A stretch of DNA of 64,000 bases from CADEDH01 sp050330635 (lineage in GTDB: Bacteria > Actinomycetota > Acidimicrobiia > Acidimicrobiales > SZUA-35), in assembly GCA_050330635.1 (NCBI GenBank), contig JBHJNQ010000022.1, forward strand, positions 1 through 64,000. Direction: 5' to 3'. Made by a program: the position numbers and the translations under genes. Shown here in pieces: positions 52,847-60,990 of this stretch; the first letter of the stretch is position 1, and every line of letters begins with the position of its first letter. The notes below the pieces were generated by a model. It was not told where the DNA came from. It was given only the letters and a program-made list of their open reading frames with translations, and did not search any database.

Positions 52847-55094
52847 CGGGCGCCGAGACCGTGGCGGCCAGGGCGGCCGTGGCCTCCTCGTCGCCGTCGC
52901 CATCATCGCCATCGCCGTTGGTACCGTCGCCATCATCGTTGTCGCCGTTGCCGCCATCACCGTTGGTGCCGTCGGTTTCATCGCCGGCCCCGTCATCCCC
53001 GTCGGTGATGGCGGGGACCTCGTCGTCGCCGGCGCCGGGGGGGCCGTCGTCGATGCCGCGGCCCGCCACTGCGTCGAGGAAGTCCCGTGCGATCGGCGCC
53101 GCAGTGGCGCCCCCGAACTCGCCCCCCTCGACGAACACGGCGAAGGCCAGGTCACCCTGGAAGCCGACGAACCAGGCGTGGGAGCGGGGCGGGACCTCGT
53201 TGCCGAACTCGGCCGTTCCCGTCTTGCCCGACACCGGCCCCCCCTGGGCCCCGGCCACGGCGCGGCCGGTCCCCTCGGTCACCACGGCCCGCATGAGCTC
53301 CCGTAGGTCCCCGGCCGGGCCGGGGGCGAGGTCGAGCACCGCCTGGGCCGGGGGTGCGGGCGACGTGATGAGACGGGGCGACCGGTAGGTGCCGCCGGCG
53401 GCGGTGGCGGCCATGACCGCAGCATTGAACGGGCTGAACAGCACCCGTCCCTGTCCGAACGACGAGGCGGCGAGGTCGACCCGGCCATCGGCCACGGGCA
53501 CGTCGCCGGTGAAGACGGGAACGCCGAGCTGGTAGTCGTCGCCCACACCGAACTCGGCGGCGACGGCGGCGAGCGTGTCGTCGGCGAAGCCGAGGGTGGC
53601 CCCCACGAAGGCGGTGTTGCAGGAGTGGGCGAAGGCGGAACGGAACGGGATCGTGCCGAACACCTCGTCCTCGGCGTTGCCGAACTCACGACCCTCCACC
53701 CGCACCCTCGCCGGGCACTCGACGGCGTCGGTCTGCCGCAGTCCCTGTTGCAGGAGGGCGTAGCTCGTGATCACCTTGAAGATCGAGCCGGGCTCGTACC
53801 GACCGGTCATGGCGAAGTTCACCGTCGATCCGGTGGGTCCGTTGGCCAGCGCCACCACCTCGCCAGTCGAGACCTCGATGACCACCATGCCACTCGTCAG
53901 CTCGGTCCGGCGTAGGGCGTCCTCCGCCGCCCGCTGCATCGTGGGATCGAGGGTGGTGATGACCGTCTGCGCCTCGACCGCGGGGAAGGTCGCCAGCACA
54001 TCGACCTCGGGCCCGGTCCGCAGCGGCGACGTGGTGATGAGTCCGGTCGCCGTCGTGGTGGAGCTGGGATCGGGAGCGGCTCTCGCCACGGTGATCTCGA
54101 AGCCCGGCCGCCCCGTGAGCTCGGCATTGAAGGCGTACTGCAGCCCCGAGAGTCCGGCGATGTCGCCGGCTCCGAACAGCCCGGGGAACGCCTCGACGAC
54201 CTCGGCCGTGGCCTCACCCGACCGGCCGAGGAGGGCTCGGGCGAAATCGTCGTCGATGGCCTGAGGCCGGCTCGTCTCCCGGAACACGGTGCCCGGCAGG
54301 GGGAAGATCTCGTCCCTGATGGCGTCGTAGTCGGCCCTGGTCAGGGTGACGACATCGACGAAGGCGTCCGGATCGGCAGCCTCCACCCGGCCGGACAGCT
54401 CGGCCGGATCGATCCCCACCAGCTCAGCCAGGCGCTGGGTCAGGGCGGGTAGATCCTGCACCCGGCTCGGCCTGATGCCCACGTCGACGAGCGCCACCTC
54501 CCCCACCAGCACCGTGCCGTCGCGGGCCAGGATCGAGCCGCGGGCGACGTCGATCCGCTCGGCTCCCAGCTCGTCGTCGGGGCGGAGGCTGGCTTCGACG
54601 ATCGAGGGCGACCAGCTCACCCGCCACGTGTCGTCGAGCTCGCCGCGAACTAGCTCGACGACGCCGCTGCTGTTCCACGTCAACTCACCGGGAAAGGTCC
54701 AGGCCAGCTGGAGGGGGGCGGAGGCGGTCGTGGGGCCGGTGGCGGTCACCGATCCGGCCTCAACGGACACGCCCGTCGAGCCGAGGGGGCCGACGAGCTC
54801 CTGGTAGGCGGCACCGACGCCGCCGACCACCGGTGGCGCCACGTCGAGGCCGTCGAGCGAGCCCGCCTCGAGCGCGACGGCCAACGACGCCACCGCCTCC
54901 TCGGCCCCGGCGAGCGCGGCGCCGTCGTCGCCTCCATCCGAACCGACGGGGTCGCCATCGTCGCCGCCGAGCAGACGGGGCCCGACGACGACGGCCAGGG
55001 CCCCCAGCGCCCCGACGAGCACGACGAGTCCGGCGGCGATGTAGACACCCGTCCGCTGCCACCCGGCTCGACCCTGGTATTGCGTTCCGCTCAT
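52815..55094 (-). CDS. Penicillin-binding protein with NTF2-like N-terminus (MecA/PBP-like transpeptidase)
   Basis: This 759-residue membrane-anchored transpeptidase cross-links peptidoglycan. The membrane anchor is YIAAGLVVLVGALGALAVVV, followed by a MecA_N/NTF2-like domain (AAYQELVGPLGSTGVSVEAG) and the dimerisation domain (ERIDVARGSILARDGTVLVG). The transpeptidase has all three motifs: SIFK (YEPGSIFKVITSYAL), SCN (FAHSCNTAFVG) and KTG (GGPVSGKTGTAEFGN). The C-terminus ends in a Gly/Asp/Asn-rich tail of about 45 residues of unknown role. The start at 55094 has GGAGGG upstream. Its 3' end overlaps the DUF4214 relic. Confidence 0.9.
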   Translation of the reverse strand: MSGTQYQGRAGWQRTGVYIAAGLVVLVGALGALAVVVGPRLLGGDDGDPVGSDGGDDGAALAGAEEAVASLAVALEAGSLDGLDVAPPVVGGVGAAYQELVGPLGSTGVSVEAGSVTATGPTTASAPLQLAWTFPGELTWNSSGVVELVRGELDDTWRVSWSPSIVEASLRPDDELGAERIDVARGSILARDGTVLVGEVALVDVGIRPSRVQDLPALTQRLAELVGIDPAELSGRVEAADPDAFVDVVTLTRADYDAIRDEIFPLPGTVFRETSRPQAIDDDFARALLGRSGEATAEVVEAFPGLFGAGDIAGLSGLQYAFNAELTGRPGFEITVARAAPDPSSTTTATGLITTSPLRTGPEVDVLATFPAVEAQTVITTLDPTMQRAAEDALRRTELTSGMVVIEVSTGEVVALANGPTGSTVNFAMTGRYEPGSIFKVITSYALLQQGLRQTDAVECPARVRVEGREFGNAEDEVFGTIPFRSAFAHSCNTAFVGATLGFADDTLAAVAAEFGVGDDYQLGVPVFTGDVPVADGRVDLAASSFGQGRVLFSPFNAAVMAATAAGGTYRSPRLITSPAPPAQAVLDLAPGPAGDLRELMRAVVTEGTGRAVAGAQGGPVSGKTGTAEFGNEVPPRSHAWFVGFQGDLAFAVFVEGGEFGGATAAPIARDFLDAVAGRGIDDGPPGAGDDEVPAITDGDDGAGDETDGTNGDGGNGDNDDGDGTNGDGDDGDGDEEATAALAATVSAPVSLSTGSGHR

Positions 55095-55205
55095 CCCTCG
55101 TGCCCTCCGACGCAGGATGCTAACCAATTCCCTTACGGTTCTCGGGACGCCCGGGCAACGGCTGCGGCGGGGGCCGCCCCGGACCGTCCCGACCGAGCGC
55201 TCCGC

Positions 55206-56354
55206 TCAGCGATCGTTCCACTCGGCGAGCATCTCGGCCCGCCGGTCGGACGGGAGCATCACGTAGCCGAATCGACCGAAGGAGCCCGTGACGGCCCGTT
55301 CGTAGCCGGCATCGAGCAGGAAGCCGACGACGGCGGCCACCGCCGGATCGAGCTCGCCGTCGATGGGCAGGGCCACGCTGAGCAGAACCGGGCGCGACGC
55401 CGGGTAGCTCCCATCGACGATGGTGGCGGTCGAGGGGGCGACGCATGGCTCCGAGGGGAGACGTGACAGGGCGAGGAAGCGCACCGATGTCCCGGCGGCG
55501 AGCACCTGCGAGTGGTCGACCCAGCCCACCGCTCCCTCGGCGGACGCCACGGTGGCCGCCATGTTCTCCGGATCGTGGACGACCGTCAGATCGGCCCGGA
55601 TCGAGGCCCCGGGCACCAGGTCGGCCAGCCGCTCCATGACCACCGCCTGGAACCGATGATGGAGCGGGTCGGCGGGCGACGGACCCGTCACCACCAAGGG
55701 TCCGGCGGGGTAGGAGGCGATCGACGATCCCAGGTCGACGGCCAAGGCCCCGGCATCGGCCCAGTCGTCGAATCCGGCGGAACGATCGCCGAAGAGGGCG
55801 TAAAGGTCGACGAAACTGAGACAGTCGAGGGGTTCGGTCGACCGGTTGGCCACGACGACGACGCTCTCGAAGGCGAGAGACACCGTGAACAGGTCGACGC
55901 CCTGGTCCCGGCAGCTGGCCTGCTCGTCCACCGTCGGTACCCGGGTCGAGGTGACGAGGTCGCTGAGCCCACCACAGGCCAGCAGGAACCCGTGGTCGTC
56001 GCCCGTCGGGTCGACGACGACCCGGAGTTGGTCGCAGCGCTCCAGGTACAGCTCGGCCGCCCGTCGCATCAGCGGTACCACGGTCGGGCCGCCGCTGGCC
56101 GTCAGGGTCCCGGGCCCGCACCCGGGGGGCGGGAGTCCCTCGATGTCGACGGTCGGGGCCGAGCTGGACGTCCCGATGACGACGTCGGGGGCCAGGGCCC
56201 CTGCGCTGGCCCCCGGCCCGCCGCTGGCGGCTGGAGCGGCGGGATCGCCGACCGTCGTCGTCGGCCCGCTGTCATCACCGGCCGGGGTGGCGCACGAGGC
56301 GACCAGCAGCGCGCCGGCGAGCAGCGTGACTCGATGGAGGCGTGTCGACAACAA
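55206..56354 (-). CDS. PstS-like substrate-binding lipoprotein
   Basis: This ~382-residue lipoprotein has a short lipobox signal (LLAGALLVASCA). The binding domain begins GTLTASGGPTVVPLMRRAAE, typical of PstS-type phosphate or substrate-binding proteins, and includes LSDLVTSTRVPTVDEQASCR, VVVVANRSTEPLDCLSFVDL and AVGWVDHSQVLAAG. Residues for phosphate binding cannot be confirmed by eye. The start is uncertain: a TTG at 56354, 12 bases after AGAGGA, is used here, since the upstream frame is not protein-like. It lies 111 bases upstream of the penicillin-binding protein gene on the same strand; no permease or ATPase follows, so it may be an orphan receptor. Confidence 0.75.
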   Translation of the reverse strand: MLSTRLHRVTLLAGALLVASCATPAGDDSGPTTTVGDPAAPAASGGPGASAGALAPDVVIGTSSSAPTVDIEGLPPPGCGPGTLTASGGPTVVPLMRRAAELYLERCDQLRVVVDPTGDDHGFLLACGGLSDLVTSTRVPTVDEQASCRDQGVDLFTVSLAFESVVVVANRSTEPLDCLSFVDLYALFGDRSAGFDDWADAGALAVDLGSSIASYPAGPLVVTGPSPADPLHHRFQAVVMERLADLVPGASIRADLTVVHDPENMAATVASAEGAVGWVDHSQVLAAGTSVRFLALSRLPSEPCVAPSTATIVDGSYPASRPVLLSVALPIDGELDPAVAAVVGFLLDAGYERAVTGSFGRFGYVMLPSDRRAEMLAEWNDR

Positions 56355-56488
56355 GGCGGCGGGAGTTCCTCTGTGTCGTGTGGACGGAGTGTCGTGTAGA
56401 CGAAGGTTAGAGCAGGCGGTCGCCGCTGCAACTGATCTCGAGTACCCCGGCGGCTGGCCCGGTGTCCCACGGTCGCCGCCGCCCCCGC

Positions 56489-56800
56489 TCAGTGGCCGGC
56501 GTCGTGGCCGGCGTCCTCCCACGCCAGCATGCCCCCCGTGAGGTTGGTCACGTCACCGAAGCCGGCGTCGACGAGATACTCGGCCGCGTTCGCGCTCCGG
56601 CCTCCGCTCCGGCAGAACAGGACGACCGGGCGGGCCGGATCGAGCTCGCCGACCCGGGCGGGGAGCTCACCGACCGGGATGTTGACCGACTGGGGCAGCG
56701 TGCCGGCGGCGACCTCGGCCTGTTCGCGGACGTCGACGAGCTGGGCGTCGGCGGCGATGCTCGATCGGTAATCGACGATGGAAACGTTCTGGAAGGTCAT
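56489..56800 (-). CDS. Rhodanese-like sulfurtransferase
   Basis: This 103-residue single-domain rhodanese has AQLVDVREQAEVAAGTLPQS near the start and the active loop LFCRSGGRSANAAEYL, a CxxGxR-type site with the persulfide Cys. It ends VTNLTGGMLAWEDAG. It transfers sulfane sulfur to an acceptor. The ATG at 56800 begins MTFQNVSIVDYRSS, with AGGAG 13 bases upstream. It is divergent from the SDR gene, with about 170 bases between. Confidence 0.9.
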   Translation of the reverse strand: MTFQNVSIVDYRSSIAADAQLVDVREQAEVAAGTLPQSVNIPVGELPARVGELDPARPVVLFCRSGGRSANAAEYLVDAGFGDVTNLTGGMLAWEDAGHDAGH

Positions 56801-56973
56801 TGCCGGTTCGGGCTCCTGGATCGAGGATTGTTCCGGACAATGGTACCAATGGCCTCCCCCTCCCCCGTCTCGCCGCCATGGTGCAACTATCGCCGTCTCG
56901 ACTCCTGTGCTACCACGGTCACGCCGCGCCGGGGGACCCGGGCGGTTCCCCACGAACCGATGCAGGAGCACAC

Positions 56974-57735
56974 ATGGGAGATCGAGTAGCACTGGTGACC
57001 GGCGGCGGACGAGGGATCGGGCGCAGCATCGCCCTCGGGTTGGCCGGCGACGGCATCGAGGTCGCCATCACCTACAAGCGCGACGCCGAGTCGGCGGCCG
57101 AGACCGTGGCCGAGATCGAGGCGATGGGCCGGGCCGCCCTCGCCATCCAGGCCGACGTCTCGGTGCCCGACGACAACACGCGCACGGTGGCCGAGGTGAT
57201 CGGCCGGTTCGGTGGCCTGCAGATCGTGGTCAACAACGGCGGGATCGCCAGCCGGGGCAGGGCGGTCGTCGACACCGAGCCCGAGGAGTTGCTGCGGGTC
57301 GTGTCGACCCACGCCCTCGGGCCCCACCACCTGCTGTCACAGGCCGTGCCCCACCTGAGGGCCAACGACCGGGCCGACATCGTCGTCATCTCGTCGGTGG
57401 CGACGCTGAGCCACGGCGCCAACGGCGGCCCCTACAACATGGGCAAGGCCGCACTCGAGTCGCTGGCCTTCACGCTGGCCAAGGAGGAGCGGGCCAACGG
57501 GATCCGCGTCAACATCGTGGCTCCCGGCCTCGTCGAGACGGAGATGGGCAAGCGCCTGGTCAAGGGGGCGGCCGGCATCGACGACATCACGTCGCTCAAC
57601 GACCGGATGCCGTTCGGGCGGGTGTGCCAGCCGTCCGACATCGCCGACGCCGTACGGTTCTTCGTCTCCGACGCTGGGGCCTACGTGACCGGCGAGAAGC
57701 TGAACGTGTGGGGCGGCGGCCAGGACTGGAGGTGA
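56974..57735 (+). CDS. Short-chain dehydrogenase/reductase
   Basis: This is a 253-residue classical SDR with VALVTGGGRGIGRSIALGLA as the Rossmann motif. NNGG replaces the usual NNAG. The catalytic Ser is in VVISSVATLSHG and YNMGKAALES gives the YxxxK. The FabG-like GIRVNIVAPGLVETEM follows. It is likely an NAD(P)H-dependent carbonyl reductase. The ATG has AGGAG seven bases upstream. It is followed at once by a strong hairpin, so it is monocistronic. Confidence 0.9.
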   Translation: MGDRVALVTGGGRGIGRSIALGLAGDGIEVAITYKRDAESAAETVAEIEAMGRAALAIQADVSVPDDNTRTVAEVIGRFGGLQIVVNNGGIASRGRAVVDTEPEELLRVVSTHALGPHHLLSQAVPHLRANDRADIVVISSVATLSHGANGGPYNMGKAALESLAFTLAKEERANGIRVNIVAPGLVETEMGKRLVKGAAGIDDITSLNDRMPFGRVCQPSDIADAVRFFVSDAGAYVTGEKLNVWGGGQDWR

Positions 57736-57744
57736 CGCACATCT

Positions 57745-57774
57745 GGCCCCGGGCCCGTCACCGGGCCCGGGGCC
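57745..57774 (+). terminator. Perfect 13-bp GC hairpin after the SDR gene
   Basis: GGCCCCGGGCCCG pairs with CGGGCCCGGGGCC across TCAC, 10 bases after the SDR stop codon. There is no T-tract. It fits the window's pattern of GC-rich hairpins at gene ends. Confidence 0.65.
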
Positions 57775-57799
57775 GCAGAAGCCAGCGTCTGCCGCGCCA

Positions 57800-57838
57800 A
57801 CGGCCGGCGCCGGACCCGCCATGGGTCGGGCCGGCCGT
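57800..57838 (-). terminator. Hairpin after the PII gene
   Basis: ACGGCCGGC and GACCC on the left pair with GGGTC and GCCGGCCGT on the right, with a small internal bulge and a GCCAT loop. It lies 14 bases beyond the stop of glnK on the minus strand. Confidence 0.55.
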
Positions 57839-57851
57839 GGGCGTTTTGCGT

Positions 57852-58190
57852 CTAGATGGCGTCCACGCCCATTTCGCCGGTCCTGATGCGGATCAGGGCG
57901 TCGACCGACACGACCCAGATCTTGCCGTCACCGATCTTGCCGGTCTGGGCGGCGCCGGAGATGGCCTCGACCACCTTCATCGCTTCGGCGTTGTCGACGA
58001 TGACCTCGACCTTGATCTTGGGGATGAAGTCCACCTGGTACTCGGCGCCACGGTAGGTCTCGGTGTGACCGCCCTGGCGACCGAAGCCCTTGACCTCGGT
58101 CACCGTCATACCCTGGACCCCGAGGCCCTGGAGCGCCGTCTTCACCCCGTCCAGGACGTGGGGTTTGACCACTGCTGTGATGAGTTGCAT
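57852..58190 (-). CDS. glnK: PII nitrogen regulatory protein (GlnB/GlnK)
   Basis: This 112-residue PII protein reads nitrogen and energy status by binding ATP/ADP and 2-oxoglutarate. It starts MQLITAVVKPHVLDGVKTAL, the T-loop is GHTETYRGAEYQVDFIPKIK with the modifiable Tyr at about position 51, and the C-terminal signature reads GKIGDGKIWVVSVDALIRIR. It follows the amt gene by 19 bases on the same strand, the conserved arrangement in which GlnK binds and closes the ammonium channel. No adenylyl- or uridylyltransferase gene is in the window. Confidence 0.95.
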   Translation of the reverse strand: MQLITAVVKPHVLDGVKTALQGLGVQGMTVTEVKGFGRQGGHTETYRGAEYQVDFIPKIKVEVIVDNAEAMKVVEAISGAAQTGKIGDGKIWVVSVDALIRIRTGEMGVDAI

Positions 58191-58209
58191 GTCGCTTCCT
58201 CTCTGCTAC

Positions 58210-59586
58210 TTAGAGCCGGACGAGTTCGGCGGGCATGTCAGGCCCGTAACCGGGGCTGCCGTGCTCTTCGCTGTCGAGGCCGGCGATCTCTTCGGCTTCG
58301 GAGACCCGCAAACCAATCGTATGCTTGATAGCCAGGAACAGGGCTCCCGAGGTGGCCAGCACGAAGATGGCGTGGGTCAGGATGAACGTCACCTGGGTGA
58401 CCAGCTGATCGACCCCTCCCCCATAGAACAGTCCGGCACCCTCCCGTCCGAGGAAGGCGTCGTCGAGATCGGCGAAGAGGGCGATGGAGAACGTGCCCCA
58501 CGTGCCGCACACGCCGTGGACGGAGATGGCACCGACCGGGTCGTCGATCCCGACCCGGTCGAACATCCGCACCGAGAACACCACCAGCAGGCCACCGATG
58601 GCGCCAATCAGCAGGGCGGTCCAGCTGTAGACGGCACCGACCGGTGCCGTGACGGAGACCAGCCCGGCCAACAGGCCGTTGGCCGCCATCGACACGTCGG
58701 GCTTGCCGTCGAGGAACCAGGAGAGGCCCATGGCCACGACGGCGCCGCCGCAGGCCGCCAGCAGGGTCTTGACCGCGATCTGCATCACGAACTCGTCGGC
58801 CGCCAGCTCAGACCCGGCGTTGAATCCGAACCAGCCCACGAACAGGATCATGGCACCGATGACGACGAACGGGATGCTGTGGCCGGGGATGGCCTGCAGC
58901 CTCTTGTCGGCGCCGTATTTGCCGATGCGGGGACCCAGGATGAGGGCGCCCATGAGGGCGGCCCAACCGCCGGTGGCGTGAACGATGGTGGAGCCGGCGA
59001 AGTCAGAGAACGGGAACTCCCGCTGCGCCAACCAGCCACCGCCCCAGGTCCACCGCAGGATGACCGGGTAGATCAGCGCCGTGATCACGAAGGAGTAGAC
59101 GAAGTAGGACTTGAACTTCGTCCGCTCGGCCATCGCTCCCGAGACGATCGTGGCCGCCGTGGCGGCGAACGCAGCCTGGAAGAAGAAGGTGGTGGCGACC
59201 GACAAGCCGCCGTCCGGCCCTATCGGGTCGTCGAGGCCGTCGAGGAAGAAGCCGCCCCACCCGAACCATCCACCGAGTGCCTCACCGCCGGTGAAGGCGA
59301 TGCCGAAACCGATCAGAGCGAAGGCGAGAACCCCGGCCGACATGTCCATGAGGTTCTTCATCATGATGTTCGCCACGTTCTTGGCCCTGGTGAGTCCGGC
59401 CTCGACGAGGGCGAATCCGGCCTGCATGAAGAACACGAGCACACCGGCGATGAACACCCAGAGGTTGTCGAGTATCACTTGGGATGCCACCCCCTCCGGT
59501 ATGTCGGTCTGTGCGCCGGCCGGACCCACCAACAGCAGCGAAACCGACCCCGCGAGGAGGCCCGCTATGCCTAGCTTGAGTTTCAT
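58210..59586 (-). CDS. amt: Ammonium transporter Amt
   Basis: This 458-residue channel has a signal-like first segment (KLGIAGLLAGSVSLLLVGPA), then the Amt core of eleven membrane segments. It shows GVLVFFMQAGFALVEAGLTR, ANIMMKNLMDMSAGVLAFAL and GSTIVHATGGWAALMGALIL with a pore His, and a C-terminal GVCGTWGTFSIALFADLDDA with a second signature His. It conducts NH3/NH4+ inward. The start at 59586 has AGGAG. The gene is preceded by three GlnR-type pentamers at 59632-59658, and the PII gene lies 19 bases downstream, so nitrogen control is likely. Confidence 0.95.
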   Translation of the reverse strand: MKLKLGIAGLLAGSVSLLLVGPAGAQTDIPEGVASQVILDNLWVFIAGVLVFFMQAGFALVEAGLTRAKNVANIMMKNLMDMSAGVLAFALIGFGIAFTGGEALGGWFGWGGFFLDGLDDPIGPDGGLSVATTFFFQAAFAATAATIVSGAMAERTKFKSYFVYSFVITALIYPVILRWTWGGGWLAQREFPFSDFAGSTIVHATGGWAALMGALILGPRIGKYGADKRLQAIPGHSIPFVVIGAMILFVGWFGFNAGSELAADEFVMQIAVKTLLAACGGAVVAMGLSWFLDGKPDVSMAANGLLAGLVSVTAPVGAVYSWTALLIGAIGGLLVVFSVRMFDRVGIDDPVGAISVHGVCGTWGTFSIALFADLDDAFLGREGAGLFYGGGVDQLVTQVTFILTHAIFVLATSGALFLAIKHTIGLRVSEAEEIAGLDSEEHGSPGYGPDMPAELVRL

Positions 59587-59631
59587 CTCTTCTGCTCCTT
59601 GTCGCTTCGGCGCCGATGCTATGATCCGCTC

Positions 59632-59658
59632 GTTTCGCCATGGTTTTGGCACTGTTAC
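59632..59658 (-). promoter_or_regulatory. Candidate GlnR box upstream of amt
   Basis: Read on the minus strand the site is GTAAC-n6-AAAAC-n6-GAAAC. The pentamers and exact six-base spacings match the actinobacterial GlnR box (gTnAC-n6-GaAAC repeats). It lies 46 bases before the amt start codon. The pattern is seen in the sequence; binding by GlnR-like protein is inferred. Confidence 0.6.
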
Positions 59659-59786
59659 GCAAATCAGACTCATCTCTTTCGTGAATCTGACATCGGACCG
59701 GACAGCGGTCGTTCACTGACCGGTCTGGGGGCGGGGACCCCGACGAGGCCGCCGCAGCGGTCCTCCCTGTTGGCGGCGCCGGGACC

Positions 59787-60257
59787 TCATCGCCCCAGGA
59801 CGTAGCCGCGCTTGCGCACCGTCCTGATGGTCAACCCGAGCGGCTCCAGTCGCCGCCGGAGCCGGAGGACGTGCACGTCCAGTACGTTCCGCTTCGGTTC
59901 TTCATCCGGCCAACCCTGGCGGAGCAACGCCTCCCGGCTCACGACCTTGCCGAACCGGGCCAGCAGGGTCTGCGTCAGTCGGGCCTCGATGGGCGGTAGG
60001 GCCGTCCAGTTGTGTCTGTGGTGGAGCACACCGTCGTCGTCGAGGACGGGCTCGACGTCGAGCCGGCGGGTGAGCGTCTCGACCCTGACCTGGAGGTCGC
60101 GTTCGTCGGCGGGAAGGCGGATCCAGTCCTCCAGGGGATCGACGGTGATCGGCGCCGGCTCACCCTCGCCAACGAGGAGGATCCTCGGCTGCGCGCCCTC
60201 GCTCAGCTCCCGACGGCGGTCCGCCTCCGCCGGCCAGTAGACGAGTTCGACCTGCAT
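59787..60257 (-). CDS. GlnR-like winged-helix transcriptional regulator
   Basis: This 156-residue protein has a C-terminal OmpR/PhoB-type winged helix: ALPPIEARLTQTLLARFGKV, VSREALLRQGWPDEEPKRNV, and LDVHVLRLRRRLEPLGLTIR, ending TVRKRGYVLGR. The N-terminal 80 residues (VELVYWPAEADRRRELSEGA, EDWIRLPADERDLQVRVETL) lack a typical phosphoacceptor receiver, as GlnR does. It is shorter than GlnR (usually about 220-260), so the receiver may be reduced. It lies upstream of amt on the same strand with GlnR-type sites in both promoters. It may govern nitrogen uptake genes. Confidence 0.72.
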   Translation of the reverse strand: MQVELVYWPAEADRRRELSEGAQPRILLVGEGEPAPITVDPLEDWIRLPADERDLQVRVETLTRRLDVEPVLDDDGVLHHRHNWTALPPIEARLTQTLLARFGKVVSREALLRQGWPDEEPKRNVLDVHVLRLRRRLEPLGLTIRTVRKRGYVLGR

Positions 60258-60280
60258 GGCGGGAAACCTACGAAGGCGGT

Positions 60281-60296
60281 GTTTCGCCTTTGTTTC
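60281..60296 (-). promoter_or_regulatory. Second GlnR-box-like pair in the regulator promoter
   Basis: Read on the minus strand it is GAAAC-n6-GAAAC, with the same six-base spacing as the amt site. It lies 24 bases before the GlnR-like start codon, so the regulator may control itself. The outer pentamers are poor. Confidence 0.45.
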
Positions 60297-60413
60297 GTGA
60301 TGATAAACAATGGGCATTAAGCCCCGGGCGGGCAACCCGACCAGCGGGTAGCGTCCGAGTGGTCGGACCCAAAACCAGGTTTCGACCGGTACGGAGACCA
60401 TGGAGGTGATGTA

Positions 60414-60827
60414 GTGGCCGATCTGCAGGACTCGTGGCGCGACATGCGGGGCAAGGCCGAAGCGCTCGGACTCAAGCTCAAGCTCCACCTGGAGCAGGAG
60501 CACCACGAGGACGACGTCGAGGGAGAGGGGAAGCGGGCCGACGCCAGGGCCGCCATCGAGGATCTGGCGAGCCGGCTCCAGGATGCGTTCGACTCCGTGG
60601 AGGCGGCGGCCAAGGACCCGGCCGTCCGCGCCGATGTGAAGGACATGGGTCTCCTGCTCAAGGATGCCCTGACCGAGACCTTCACCTCGGTGAGCTCCGA
60701 TGTCGGGGAGGCCATGAAGAAGGCGAGCCGCAAGGCGACCGGCAAGGCGACCGGCAAGGCGGCCGACGACCCGGTGGACGACACGGTGGACGACACGGTG
60801 GCCGACGATCCGACCCCGGAGGACTGA
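60414..60827 (+). CDS. Charged helical protein of unknown function
   Basis: This 137-residue protein is nearly all helical and highly charged. It begins MADLQDSWRDMRGKAEALGL, has a His/Glu/Asp patch (EQEHHEDDVEGEGKRADARA), and ends with a Lys/Thr-rich repeat (ASRKATGKATGKAA) and an acidic tail. The GTG start has the perfect ribosome binding site GGAGGTGA four bases upstream, so it is strongly translated. It resembles coiled-coil YtxH- or histone-H1-like stress proteins in actinobacteria, but no family is certain. It is a single gene, divergent from the GlnR-like gene, ended by a strong hairpin. Confidence 0.6.
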   Translation: MADLQDSWRDMRGKAEALGLKLKLHLEQEHHEDDVEGEGKRADARAAIEDLASRLQDAFDSVEAAAKDPAVRADVKDMGLLLKDALTETFTSVSSDVGEAMKKASRKATGKATGKAADDPVDDTVDDTVADDPTPED

Positions 60828-60898
60828 GCGAGTGACGGGCCCGGGGCCGCCGGGCGGGCGGCAAGCTCGGCCGCCTTCGACTGCGACGGACGAGGCGG

Positions 60899-60931
60899 GG
60901 GCCGGACCGGATTCGTGATCCGGTCCGGCCC
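60899..60931. terminator. Perfect 14-bp hairpin between convergent genes
   Basis: GGGCCGGACCGGAT pairs with ATCCGGTCCGGCCC across TCGTG. It lies 71 bases after the plus-strand stop at 60827 and 59 bases beyond the minus-strand stop at 60991, so it may terminate both. Confidence 0.7.
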
Positions 60932-60990
60932 GCTGCCGTTCCGCCTGTCGGCTCGGTTTCGTCGGAGTGCGCCGTCGGGCGTACCGGGAA

